Assembly: GCA_963675995.2 (NCBI GenBank)
Contig: CAXXIY010000001.1
Span: forward strand, 1,178,001 to 1,242,000
Direction of reading: 5' to 3'
DNA: 64,000 nucleotides
DNA from: JAAFHB01 sp963675995
GTDB taxonomy: Bacteria; Bacteroidota; Bacteroidia; Bacteroidales; Prolixibacteraceae
Shown here: positions 1 to 8,153 of the stretch, in pieces
Position numbering within the stretch: the first letter of the stretch is position 1
Layout: every line of letters begins with the position of its first letter
The notes under the pieces: model-generated
What the model was told of the DNA's origin: nothing
Databases searched by the model: none
Seen by the model: the letters and a program-made list of their open reading frames with translations, nothing else
Made by a program: the position numbers and the translations under genes

Positions 1-96
1 ATACAATAACAAAAAGTGCTAATAAACTGTTTTTCATCTAAATCAAATTTTGCGGCAAATGTAACTTTATTTATAAAACTACATCATGTAAGAACC

Positions 97-885
97 TCAT
101 TTGACCGATGTTTTAAGAAACTTTTGCATAAATGTGCTTACTTTGCTTTCGATCGACCCTTCGCCATCAAGGGCTTTTATGAATGCACTTCCAATAATTG
201 CTCCGTTTGCATAGTCCGTGGCTCTGTCAAAAGAGGCTTTATCAGAGATTCCAAATCCGATTAATTGTTTCGAATGAAGATTCATCTTGTGAATCCTCCC
301 AAAATAAGCGATTTGCTCGTCGTTTACCGAACCTTTTGCTCCTGTGGTTGAAGAGGAGGAAACCAGGTAAATAAATCCCGTTGAGAGTGTATCTATCTTT
401 CTGATCCGCTCTTCAGGAGTTTGTGGAGTGACCAGGAAAATATTACTTAAAAAATTTTGCTCAAATATCTCTTTGTAGTCAGCTTCATAAATCTCAAGAG
501 GAAGATCGGGGATGATGGTTCCATCAATTCCTATCTCCCAGCATTTCAGGCAAAATTCCTCAATACCATATTGCATTACCGGGTTGAGATAACCCATTAA
601 TATTAAGGGAACAGACACCTGTTTGCGAATGTCTTTGAGTTGTTCGAACAACAAACTGATGGTCATCCCGTTTTTCAGTGCGATTTCTGAGCTTTGCTGA
701 ATGACGGGGCCATCAGCGACAGGATCGGAGAACGGCATTCCAATCTCAATCAAGTCCGCTCCATTCTTTTCCAGTTCGGCAATAATTGCCAACGTGTCAT
801 TTAGCCCGGGATACCCGGCCGTGAAATATATTGATCGTATATTTTTATCTTTTCGTTTGAAAAGTGAAATAATTCGATTTTCCAT
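97..885 (-). CDS. trpA: Tryptophan synthase alpha chain
   Basis: Cleaves indole-3-glycerol phosphate to glyceraldehyde 3-phosphate and indole, which is channelled to the TrpB partner in the cytosolic alpha-beta-beta-alpha complex. The 262-aa product is full family length (TIM barrel). The motif IEIGMPFSDPVADGP carries the two catalytic acids (E47 and D58, matching E49/D60 of the enteric enzyme); GTIIPDLPLE and the phosphate-binding GFGIS segment are present. It is the last gene of the trp operon, 44 bp after trpB. No terminator is visible in the 96 bases left before the window edge. Confidence 0.97.
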   Translation of the reverse strand: MENRIISLFKRKDKNIRSIYFTAGYPGLNDTLAIIAELEKNGADLIEIGMPFSDPVADGPVIQQSSEIALKNGMTISLLFEQLKDIRKQVSVPLILMGYLNPVMQYGIEEFCLKCWEIGIDGTIIPDLPLEIYEADYKEIFEQNFLSNIFLVTPQTPEERIRKIDTLSTGFIYLVSSSSTTGAKGSVNDEQIAYFGRIHKMNLHSKQLIGFGISDKASFDRATDYANGAIIGSAFIKALDGEGSIESKVSTFMQKFLKTSVK

Positions 886-929
886 AGTGACAGATTTAAA
901 ATGTATGAATGAAATTTAGATACACATCT

Positions 930-2117
930 TTATTTAATTGATTGGTAATAGTTTAGGTAGGTTTCCATGTCTTTATCACCCCTGCCTGAAACATTTACAA
1001 CCACCACGTCTTCAGGGTTGAAAGGAATCATTTCAAGTGCCGCCAATGCATGAGCCGATTCGAGTGCGGGTATGATGCCCTCTTTTTGCGAAAGATACAA
1101 GGCTGCCTTTAATGCTTCCTCGTCGGTTGCGCTCAAAAACCGGGCTCTTTTAGTTGTGAAAAGATTGGCATGCATAGGTCCGATTCCGGGATAATCCAAC
1201 CCAGCAGAAATTGAATAGGGCTCTATTATCTGTCCATCAGGTGTTTGCATCAATAAGCTCCGGCTGCCATGAAGAACTCCGGGTCGCCCAAGCTGGGTAG
1301 TAGCTGCCGATTCCCCCGTTTCAACCCCTTTACCTGCTGCCTCAACCGCAATTAGCTTGACCTCCGGATTGTCGAGAAAATGGTAAAAAGCCCCGGCAGC
1401 ATTACTCCCTCCACCAACACAGGCAATTACATAATCCGGGGTTTCACGTCCTGTCTTTGCACTGAGCTGTATCCTCATCTCTTCACTAATCACCGACTGA
1501 AAACGGGCCACCATATCGGGGTAGGGATGCGGACCCACGACTGAACCTATTATATAATGAGTATCTACAGGATTATTAATCCAGTCGCGGATCGCCTCGT
1601 TGGTCGCATCTTTCAAGGTTTTGTTGCCACTGTATACTGGTCGTACTTCTGCCCCAAGCATTTTCATTTTCTCAACATTGGGTGATTGCCGGGCTACATC
1701 AAGTGCACCCATATAAACAATGCATTCTAATCCAGCTCTCGCACAAACCGTTGCAGTGGCCACACCATGTTGTCCGGCACCTGTTTCGGCAATAATGCGG
1801 GTTTTACCTAATCGTTTTGCCAAAAGGATCTGACCAATTGTATTATTTATTTTGTGTGATCCGGTATGATTCAGATCTTCCCGTTTAAGGTAAATGTGCG
1901 CCTTGTAATGGTACGAAAGACGATCAGAATAATAAAGCGGAGAAGGTCTTCCCGCATAATCCTGAAGCAATTGTTTAAATTCATGTTTAAATTCATCGCT
2001 TTCAATGATTTCAAGATAGCAATTTTGTAAATGACTAATATTCTGATACATCATTTCGGGTATGTAAGCTCCCCCAAAATCGCCATAATATCCTTTGTTA
2101 TTTGATTGATAGCTCAT
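930..2117 (-). CDS. trpB: Tryptophan synthase beta chain
   Basis: PLP enzyme that condenses indole with serine to make tryptophan. The 395-aa length is typical of the TrpB1 form that partners TrpA. The PLP lysine lies in HTGSHKINN (K89), the phosphate-cradling GGGSNA loop is present, and the GAGQHGVAT segment is intact. The gene is separated from trpF by 171 bp, the largest gap inside the operon; I see no clear promoter or terminator there, so it is probably still cotranscribed. Confidence 0.97.
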   Translation of the reverse strand: MSYQSNNKGYYGDFGGAYIPEMMYQNISHLQNCYLEIIESDEFKHEFKQLLQDYAGRPSPLYYSDRLSYHYKAHIYLKREDLNHTGSHKINNTIGQILLAKRLGKTRIIAETGAGQHGVATATVCARAGLECIVYMGALDVARQSPNVEKMKMLGAEVRPVYSGNKTLKDATNEAIRDWINNPVDTHYIIGSVVGPHPYPDMVARFQSVISEEMRIQLSAKTGRETPDYVIACVGGGSNAAGAFYHFLDNPEVKLIAVEAAGKGVETGESAATTQLGRPGVLHGSRSLLMQTPDGQIIEPYSISAGLDYPGIGPMHANLFTTKRARFLSATDEEALKAALYLSQKEGIIPALESAHALAALEMIPFNPEDVVVVNVSGRGDKDMETYLNYYQSIK

Positions 2118-2288
2118 TGTAAAGTATTTTATTAATATGATTCAAAAATTTGAGTTACAGGTCAATTTAGATTGCAGACTTTAGGTTTAAATGTATAATT
2201 TTCAATTAACTTTTCCATCAAAGGAATAAACTTCCATAAAAACCAAATAATCTAAATTCAAATTGCCCAAAGCCTAAAAACCTTCAGC

Positions 2289-2924
2289 CTATGAGCCTTG
2301 ACGGCTTCTTACTCCCTCAATAAAAGTTTTTAATTTCGGAATATCCTTCAACCCTGGTTCAATTTCAAATCCACTGTTGACGTCAATCGCATATAATGTA
2401 TTATGTGATATGCTCTTAATCTTTTCAATGTCAGCAATTTTAATTCCGCCACTAAGAAAGAATGGTTTATTTCCCACATAATCATCCAATTTTTCCCAAT
2501 CGAATTTCATCCCGCTTCCACCCCTCAACTCAGTCGGAGTATCGAATAGATAATAGTCGCAATAGTTGTCAAAAGGTTTTACCGTTTCAAAATTGAAATC
2601 AGCAGTGATACTAAATACCTTAATTACCGGAATATCGAGTTGTTTTAGTCTTTTGCAATAATCGGGAAGTTCGTTACCATGAAGTTGGACCAGGTCGAGT
2701 TGATTGGTTTTAAATTTGTTGATCAGGTTATCGAAAGGTTCATCGACAAATACGCCGACTTTAAGGATATAGACAGGAATCAATGCCTGAATCTCCTCAG
2801 GAATTTGTGCTCCAATGTATCGTTTTGAACCCGGATAAAAGATAAAACCAATGTAATCAGGTTTTAAGCTCACCAACTCCTTAATATTTGCCGGGTTACG
2901 CATTCCACAAACTTTTATTTCCAT
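2289..2924 (-). CDS. trpF: Phosphoribosylanthranilate isomerase
   Basis: Amadori isomerisation of N-(5-phosphoribosyl)anthranilate to CdRP, the third step of tryptophan synthesis. A single-domain 211-aa TIM barrel, not fused to TrpC as in enterics. The N-terminal VCGM carries the general-base Cys, IDVNSG carries the general-acid Asp, and SGGI is the phosphate loop. Starts 12 bp after trpC, so cotranscribed. Confidence 0.95.
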   Translation of the reverse strand: MEIKVCGMRNPANIKELVSLKPDYIGFIFYPGSKRYIGAQIPEEIQALIPVYILKVGVFVDEPFDNLINKFKTNQLDLVQLHGNELPDYCKRLKQLDIPVIKVFSITADFNFETVKPFDNYCDYYLFDTPTELRGGSGMKFDWEKLDDYVGNKPFFLSGGIKIADIEKIKSISHNTLYAIDVNSGFEIEPGLKDIPKLKTFIEGVRSRQGS

Positions 2925-2936
2925 TTTATCTGTTTA

Positions 2937-3728
2937 TTAAAGTTTTAACGCGGATATAAACTCCAGGCATGCGGCCGCCGGATTTTCTGATTTCATAAAA
3001 TTTTCCCCCATCAGAAATCCATGAAAACCGCGATTGCGCATATAGTCAACGGTTTTAGCATCACTAAGACCACTTTCGGAAATTTTTATCGCATTTGAAG
3101 GGAGGAGATCGAGTAACCGTAGTGAACGGTCCATATCTACCTTAAAATCCTTTAGATTCCGGTTATTGATACCGATCATGTCCACTGCCCGATCTATTTT
3201 ACTTATTTCACTTTCGTCGTGCAGTTCAAGTAGCACCTCCATTCCGAGATCATGAGCGATTGAGGTAAAACGGGAGATTTCATCTTTCTCTAATATTGCA
3301 GCAATCAACAAAATCACATCTGCGTTTAACATTCGCGATTCGAAAAGCTGAAATTCATTGACCATAAAATCTTTCCTGAGCAAAGGGGTAAATGGATTAG
3401 CGTTTCGTGCCGCAATAAAATCTGCTGTGCTTCCGCCGAAATAATGATTCTCAGTTAGTACGGATAAACCTGAAGCGCCGGCTTCTGCATATCCCTTCGT
3501 GACTATTGCAGGTTGAACCTTGTCATTGATCACCCCTTTGGAAGGAGACCTACGTTTAAATTCGGCAATTACTCCGCTATTGCCGGGAATCAATAAATTC
3601 TTTACCAATGAATTTCGTGGAGTGTCAAAGTCGGTATTCTCCCTAATTTCTATCAGGCAGCTGGCTTTTCTGAGCGTGGAAACTTCTTCCAGGCGATTGG
3701 CTACGATCTCATCCAGGATTGTGCTCAT
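2937..3728 (-). CDS. trpC: Indole-3-glycerol phosphate synthase
   Basis: Ring closure of CdRP to indole-3-glycerol phosphate. 263 aa, monofunctional. Recognised by AEFKRRSPSKG (catalytic Glu and Lys of the N-terminal barrel), LRKDFM (catalytic Lys) and the C-terminal ISESG phosphate motif. Its ATG overlaps the trpD stop in an ATGA arrangement (4-bp overlap), which suggests translational coupling. Confidence 0.96.
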   Translation of the reverse strand: MSTILDEIVANRLEEVSTLRKASCLIEIRENTDFDTPRNSLVKNLLIPGNSGVIAEFKRRSPSKGVINDKVQPAIVTKGYAEAGASGLSVLTENHYFGGSTADFIAARNANPFTPLLRKDFMVNEFQLFESRMLNADVILLIAAILEKDEISRFTSIAHDLGMEVLLELHDESEISKIDRAVDMIGINNRNLKDFKVDMDRSLRLLDLLPSNAIKISESGLSDAKTVDYMRNRGFHGFLMGENFMKSENPAAACLEFISALKL

Positions 3729-4717
3729 TGCATTGAGATTAAATTATTGAAAACCTTCAGGGCCTTCCCTCCCGTGAGTGATAATTTCGCATCTTCGATA
3801 CAAGCTCCAATCTCTTTGCCAGGGAAATAGGTGGCCAAAGCCATTGCAGCGTTGGAGATAACGACTGCGTTTTGCACAGGGCTCCCCTTTCCCGTGAGTA
3901 CATTCATAAAAATTGAAGCTGTTCCGGGGATATCTCCCGATCCGGCCAATGCATCAGCTTTAACAACTTCCATCCCCAAAACGGTTGGAGAAAGTATTTG
4001 GTCCGATTTGTTTGTAAGGACTTTAAAATCGCCAGTCAGGGAGATCTCATCATAACCATCCAGGCTGTGAATGATACAGTAATTGACATTGCTTTTCTGG
4101 TACAGATAGTTATACATTCTGGCCAGTTCGAGGCTGAAAACACCGACTACCTGATTTTGGGGCCTTCCAGGATTAACCATTGGCCCAAGCATATTAAAGA
4201 AAGTCTTTAGTCTTAATGCCCGGCGAACAGATGCGACATTTTTCATCGCCGGATTAAACATCGGGGCATGGAGGAACGTGATTCCGCAATGGTCCAGTTC
4301 TTTGCGAAGCCGGTCATGGTTATTGGAAAATTTATACCCCAGGTGTTCCATTACGTTCGAAGAGCCACAACCCGAAGAGGCGGCATAGTTCCCGTGTTTG
4401 GCAACTGTTGCGCCCGCTCCGGCGACAACGAAGGCGGCTAAAGTGGAAATATTAAAGGTGTCCTTACCATCACCTCCCGTCCCACACAGGTCGATCGTGT
4501 TAAAGCCCGATAAATCAATAGGAATAGCTGTCCTGAGCAAGGCATTTCGAAATCCCTCCAGCTCATCAATACTAATTGTCCGCATATTGAACACGGTGAT
4601 AAAGGCGGCAATCTCGGCATCGGATAGTTTACCTGCCGTGATTTCTGTCAGGACATCTTCAGCTTCTTGTTTTGTTAACCTTTTATATTCGAAAAGGTAA
4701 TTGAGGATCTCTCTCAT
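3725..4717 (-). CDS. trpD: Anthranilate phosphoribosyltransferase
   Basis: Transfers phosphoribose from PRPP to anthranilate. 330 aa, the size of a monofunctional TrpD (the glutaminase domain is the separate trpG). The PRPP-binding GTGGDGKDTFNIST loop, the KHGN(Y)AASSGCGSSNV stretch and the magnesium/anthranilate region around RALRLKTFFNMLGP are all visible. 45 bp after trpG and overlapping trpC by 4 bp. Confidence 0.96.
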   Translation of the reverse strand: MREILNYLFEYKRLTKQEAEDVLTEITAGKLSDAEIAAFITVFNMRTISIDELEGFRNALLRTAIPIDLSGFNTIDLCGTGGDGKDTFNISTLAAFVVAGAGATVAKHGNYAASSGCGSSNVMEHLGYKFSNNHDRLRKELDHCGITFLHAPMFNPAMKNVASVRRALRLKTFFNMLGPMVNPGRPQNQVVGVFSLELARMYNYLYQKSNVNYCIIHSLDGYDEISLTGDFKVLTNKSDQILSPTVLGMEVVKADALAGSGDIPGTASIFMNVLTGKGSPVQNAVVISNAAMALATYFPGKEIGACIEDAKLSLTGGKALKVFNNLISMQ

Positions 4718-4762
4718 ACGTTGAATAATTGAAATTAGTAGAAAAACGATTGAAATAATTTG

Positions 4763-5329
4763 TTAATGTCTTACCCAGTTTTCGAGTATTTTTTCACCCA
4801 GTGGGGTCAGAATTGATTCGGGATGAAACTGTACCCCCTGGATATCATATTGTTTATGCTGGAATGACATAATCCTTCCTTCATGATCAATACTGGTAAT
4901 TTCCAGTACATTAGGTAGTGATTCCCTGTCGACAATCCAGGAATGGTAACGTCCTGCTTCGAAGGTTTCGGGGAGATGTTCAAATAGGTACGATTTCGCA
5001 ATCACCGTTATGGGGGTTGCAATCCCGTGAAGTACATCGTTCATGTTCTGCAAAGTTCCACCAAAAGTCTCACCAATTGCCTGGTGACCAAGACAAACAC
5101 CCAGCATTGGCTTTTTGCCTGAATAATTTCGAATGACTGAGAGCATTGAACCTGCCTCTTCAGGTAATCCGGGTCCGGGTGAGAACACAATTTTATCGTA
5201 CAAACCCGGCTCGTTATCGGCTACTTCATCATTTCTTTTGACATCCACAGTTACACCTTCGAACTTTTTTAGAACATGAACAAGGTTGTAGGTAAATGAG
5301 TCATAATTGTCGATTACTAATATTTTCAT
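4763..5329 (-). CDS. trpG: Anthranilate synthase glutamine amidotransferase subunit
   Basis: Class I glutaminase that supplies ammonia to TrpE. 188 aa, a stand-alone amidotransferase domain. The oxyanion PGPG turn, the nucleophile Cys in GVCLGHQAI and the catalytic His/Glu pair in VQFHPESI are all present. A PabA role shared with folate synthesis is possible, since family members can serve both; the position 24 bp after trpE argues for TrpG as the main role. Confidence 0.95.
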   Translation of the reverse strand: MKILVIDNYDSFTYNLVHVLKKFEGVTVDVKRNDEVADNEPGLYDKIVFSPGPGLPEEAGSMLSVIRNYSGKKPMLGVCLGHQAIGETFGGTLQNMNDVLHGIATPITVIAKSYLFEHLPETFEAGRYHSWIVDRESLPNVLEITSIDHEGRIMSFQHKQYDIQGVQFHPESILTPLGEKILENWVRH

Positions 5330-5353
5330 TTTTTTTGTTTTTAATGTTTGATT

Positions 5354-6763
5354 TTATTGGATCTCTTTAGCCATAATGATGGCACTCTTCAGCGCCGCCA
5401 GTTTATTGCTGACTTCCTGTAGTTCGCTCTCTTCATCTGAGGCCGCAACAACTCCGGCGCCTGCCTGATAAAAGAGGGTATTATTTTTGCTCAGGAACGA
5501 CCGAATCATTATGGCATGGTTAAAGCGGTTGTCAAAACCAATAAAACCGATACATCCGCCATAATATCCGCGATTCTGGTTCTCATACTGATCAATAAGT
5601 TCCATCGCCTTAAACTTTGGGGCTCCCGAGAGGGTTCCGGCCGGAAATGAATCACCCATCACCCGTACCGGATTTGATCCAACCGGGAGTATTCCGGTTA
5701 CTTTCGACACCAGGTGTATCACATGGGAATAGAACTGAACTTCACGAAACAGCTCAACCTTCACATCTTTCGCATTGCGGCTCAAATCATTACGGGCCAG
5801 ATCCACGAGCATCACATGTTCCGCATTTTCCTTCGGGTCTTTTGATAGCTTTTCAGCCAGCAAACGATCCTCCTCATCATTGCCTGTCCGGCGAAAGGTA
5901 CCAGCTATGGGGTTAATCGACACTTTTTGTTGATTGATCTGAAGTTGCGCTTCAGGGGATGATCCGAATATTTTATAGTTCCCGTAATCAAAATAAAACA
6001 AGTAAGGTGATGGATTGATGGACCGAAGTGCGCGGTATACATTAAAATCGTCACCCAAAAATTGTTGTGAAAATTGCCTTGATAAAACGATCTGAAAAAC
6101 ATCTCCTCTGAAGCAATGTTCCTTCCCTTTTGAAACCATTAATTTGTACTCCTCATCCGTAATATTTGAGCTCTCCCCGTTGACTGTATCAAACGAGAAT
6201 GTAGCAAAATTGCGACTTGTCAACAAATCTTCAATTACCTTTAACGAGGATGTTTCACCTTCAAAGAGGTTCTCAATCAATTGAATACGGTTCTGAAAAT
6301 GGTTGATGGCGATAATATAATGATAAAAAGCGTAATGGACCTCCGGGATTGCATAGGCAGGAGTAACCGGATTACCAAAACGGATAGTTTCGAAATATTG
6401 AACACCATCATAACTGACATAACCAAAGAATCCATTTGCAGGAAGTCCGGGTAAATTGTTTTCTGCCTTGAAACAGCCGAAAAATGTCTCCATTTCGTCG
6501 GAAAGCTGACCATTTTTACTGATCATACCAGTTTCTGTTTTGCCATCGGGATATTTCCTGGTGATTCTGAACTGCTCCACCTCAATAGATGCTTCCGGTT
6601 TAAGGCAAATAAAAGAGTAGCTGTTTTCGAGACTATGATGATCAGAACTTTCGAGCAGTAGTGCATTGGGAAAGATATCACGCATTTTGAGATAAACGCT
6701 TACCGGAGTAACTGTGTCGGCCAGGATCTCTCTGACACTTGTGTTGAAATTGTAATTTCTCAT
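5354..6763 (-). CDS. trpE: Anthranilate synthase component I
   Basis: Chorismate plus ammonia to anthranilate, the committed and feedback-regulated step. I place the start at the ATG of MRNYNF (6763), giving 469 aa. The open frame continues 32 codons upstream to 6859, but that part reads through the attenuator hairpin and overlaps the leader peptide, so it is not protein. The LLESSD motif near the N-terminus is the tryptophan-binding feedback site of TrpE. The C-terminal chorismate-binding domain carries IAGTFRRTG, ARNDLSR and FPAGTLSGAPK. First structural gene of the operon, with trpG 24 bp downstream. Confidence 0.95.
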   Translation of the reverse strand: MRNYNFNTSVREILADTVTPVSVYLKMRDIFPNALLLESSDHHSLENSYSFICLKPEASIEVEQFRITRKYPDGKTETGMISKNGQLSDEMETFFGCFKAENNLPGLPANGFFGYVSYDGVQYFETIRFGNPVTPAYAIPEVHYAFYHYIIAINHFQNRIQLIENLFEGETSSLKVIEDLLTSRNFATFSFDTVNGESSNITDEEYKLMVSKGKEHCFRGDVFQIVLSRQFSQQFLGDDFNVYRALRSINPSPYLFYFDYGNYKIFGSSPEAQLQINQQKVSINPIAGTFRRTGNDEEDRLLAEKLSKDPKENAEHVMLVDLARNDLSRNAKDVKVELFREVQFYSHVIHLVSKVTGILPVGSNPVRVMGDSFPAGTLSGAPKFKAMELIDQYENQNRGYYGGCIGFIGFDNRFNHAIMIRSFLSKNNTLFYQAGAGVVAASDEESELQEVSNKLAALKSAIIMAKEIQ

Positions 6764-6790
6764 ATGAAAATTTTGTTTAAATATTATAGA

Positions 6791-6828
6791 AAAAAAATAC
6801 GGCTTATCGTGATCCGATAAGCCGTATT
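6791..6828 (-). terminator. trp attenuator terminator
   Basis: A perfect 14-bp stem (6796-6809 with 6815-6828), 5-nt loop, followed on the minus strand by a run of at least seven T. It lies between the Trp-rich leader ORF and the trpE ATG. The 5' arm segment at 6816-6823 can instead pair (7 bp, one bulged base) with 6850-6856, the sequence that holds the leader stop codon. That gives a competing antiterminator of the classical ribosome-position type: stalling at the Trp codons frees 6850-6856, while a ribosome at the stop codon covers it. Confidence 0.9.
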
Positions 6829-6851
6829 CTCCTGAGCAGAGCACAGGAAGG

Positions 6852-6920
6852 TTATCCATTCACGTTTGTAAATAGTTCCTGCCAACGCCAAGACCAGTTA
6901 TTTTGAGTGTTATTTTTCAT
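6852..6920 (-). CDS. trpL: trp operon leader peptide
   Basis: A 22-codon ORF beginning MKNNTQNN and then WSWRW, ending at a TAA just before the attenuator. Three Trp codons in five positions immediately upstream of a rho-independent terminator and trpE is the classical signature of a trp attenuation leader. Trp is rare elsewhere, so chance is unlikely. The peptide itself has no expected function beyond timing the ribosome. Confidence 0.9.
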   Translation of the reverse strand: MKNNTQNNWSWRWQELFTNVNG

Positions 6921-6941
6921 TTTTTGATGATTAAATTAAAT

Positions 6942-6975
6942 AAAAAAAAACGGCTTACCTTTTAAAGGTAAGCCG
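6942..6975 (-). terminator. Second, upstream terminator in the trp leader
   Basis: Stem of 9 bp (6951-6959 with 6967-6975), extendable through an A/T-rich loop, followed on the minus strand by nine T (6942-6950). It lies upstream of the trpL start codon and no other minus-strand gene precedes it in the 7050-7550 region, so it would stop transcripts before trpL is made. Its 5' arm can alternatively pair with 7002-7011 (see the regulatory element at 6996-7049). Confidence 0.75.
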
Positions 6976-6995
6976 GCTGTATAGATTAAAAAATA

Positions 6996-7049
6996 CAATA
7001 TGGCTTAACCTCTAAAAGAGGAAAGTGTTGCCCCACCAAAGCCATATTG
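6996..7049 (-). promoter_or_regulatory. Putative upstream attenuator switch of the trp leader
   Basis: A perfect 11-bp stem is formed by 7039-7049 with 6996-7006, closing a ~32-nt region with a small inner hairpin. The 3' strand of this stem (7002-7011) is also complementary, with one bulge, to 6966-6974, the 5' arm of the terminator at 6942-6975. The two pairings exclude each other, which is the geometry of an antiterminator/terminator switch. A 19-codon ORF starting MALVGQ (6986-7045) begins inside the stem and has no Trp codon. Whether the sensor is translation of that ORF, a ligand or a protein cannot be told from sequence. Confidence 0.5.
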
Positions 7050-7270
7050 ATTTAAATGTTATCATTTCTATATTTTGTCTGGTGCAAATAAAAACAAAAT
7101 TTAGCAATTCTACAAAAATTTGTACTGTTTTATTTACTAATAATACATTTCTGAAAAATAATTGGTGAAAACAGGTAACAATTTAAAAGCCATTTCAACT
7201 AAGTAACATACGAAGTTAAAAGCAGAACGATCGGTTAATGACAATAGTCATCTTATATAATTATCGTCGT

Positions 7271-7301
7271 TTCGTTCTTTAATTTTATGAATTCGTTCTT
7301 T
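7271..7301. repeat. Pair of 10-bp direct repeats spaced 21 bp
   Basis: TTCGTTCTTT occurs at 7271-7280 and 7292-7301, start to start 21 bp, i.e. two helical turns on one face of the DNA. It sits upstream of the sigma factor promoter candidates and could be an operator, but the sequence is low-complexity and this may be chance. Confidence 0.35.
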
Positions 7302-7412
7302 GATAAATGGATTGAATCTCAGATTCTGTCGGATAGTTTTTATTTAAAATAAAGTTAGCCCGACTGATCTAATTATATTGATCTGACCGGTAAATTTGTA
7401 AACAAGTTTTTA

Positions 7413-7420
7413 TAGTTTTG
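7413..7420 (+). promoter_or_regulatory. Candidate -7 promoter box of the sigma-factor operon
   Basis: TAGTTTTG fits the Bacteroidota TAnnTTTG consensus, 130 bp before the sigma factor ATG. A second match, TAAATTTG, lies at 7391-7398. Neither has a TTG at the usual 17-23 bp upstream, so the assignment is weak. Confidence 0.3.
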
Positions 7421-7550
7421 TGTATATTTACACGATATTGGTACAAATATCTTTTTAAAATATTCTTAATCTATTTTCAAGGATGATTGTACTAATTGTT
7501 TACCTTGCACCACTGAAAATAGTGCAAAAACTCAGAATATTTTGTTGCTA

Positions 7551-8153
7551 ATGAAAAAGTATACCGATCAGGAAATCATACAAGGCATAAAATCCGGCGA
7601 ATCCTTTGCTTTAAAATATCTGGCTAAGGATTTTCTTCCCATGATCAGGTATTTTATATCAAAGAATAATGGTAATGAGGAAGATGCGAAAGATATTTTT
7701 CAGGATGCGTTGTTTATTATTATTGAAAAAATCCACAATAACGATTTTGTCCTTCAAGGAACATTGTCGACTTATCTGTTTGCCATCTGTAAGAATCTGT
7801 GGCTGATGGCACTTGATAAACAAAAGGCTGCAAGAAATTACGAGCTGCGTCGATCTTCCTATCATATGGATAATGATTTTACGGAATCGGGAGATCGTGT
7901 TTTCTATGAGAATATTTTCAGGCAATGTTTTGAGTCATTGGATGAAGTCTCGCAGAAAATTTTAAAAATGTACTGGATGGAGATTTCTCCTTCAGAGATT
8001 GCCAGAAAATTGGGATATAGTTATGGTTACGTTCGGAAAAAGAAGAGCGAATGTATGAAAGAGTTAAAGAATCGGATTATTGGTCATCCCGATTATAAGG
8101 AGATGGAAAGAAACCTAAATATTAAACAACCAATCAACAAATATTATGAATGA
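7551..8153 (+). CDS. RNA polymerase sigma-70 factor, ECF type
   Basis: A 200-aa sigma factor with region 2 near residues 25-95 (EEDAKDIFQDALFIIIEKI) and a C-terminal region 4 helix-turn-helix (SPSEIARKLGYSYGYVRKK, about residues 140-175). I use the ATG at 7551; a TTG three codons earlier is also in frame. The stop overlaps the start of the next gene by 8 bp, so the two are coupled. Small sigma factors of this kind are usually released from a membrane anti-sigma encoded next to them, and the next gene fits that place. The regulon is unknown. Confidence 0.85.
   Translation: MKKYTDQEIIQGIKSGESFALKYLAKDFLPMIRYFISKNNGNEEDAKDIFQDALFIIIEKIHNNDFVLQGTLSTYLFAICKNLWLMALDKQKAARNYELRRSSYHMDNDFTESGDRVFYENIFRQCFESLDEVSQKILKMYWMEISPSEIARKLGYSYGYVRKKKSECMKELKNRIIGHPDYKEMERNLNIKQPINKYYE

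Larger units (their letters stand above)
7050..7550. other. Divergent intergenic region trp leader / sigma factor
   Basis: About 500 AT-rich bases between the minus-strand trp leader and the plus-strand sigma factor. It must hold both promoters. I found no full TAnnTTTG match on the minus strand for trp. On the plus strand TAAATTTG (7391-7398) and TAGTTTTG (7413-7420) match the -7 consensus, but without a well-spaced -33 TTG. A 10-bp direct repeat lies at 7271 and 7292. Confidence 0.5.

Noticed and set aside
6764..6859. In-frame extension of trpE by 32 codons
   Set aside because: It starts inside the leader peptide stop region and translates the terminator hairpin; the ATG at 6763 after the attenuator is the sensible start.
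6986..7045. 19-codon ORF starting MALVGQ in the upstream leader
   Set aside because: Not listed as a gene: no Trp or other obvious regulatory codon run and no support beyond its position. Kept only as part of the switch hypothesis.
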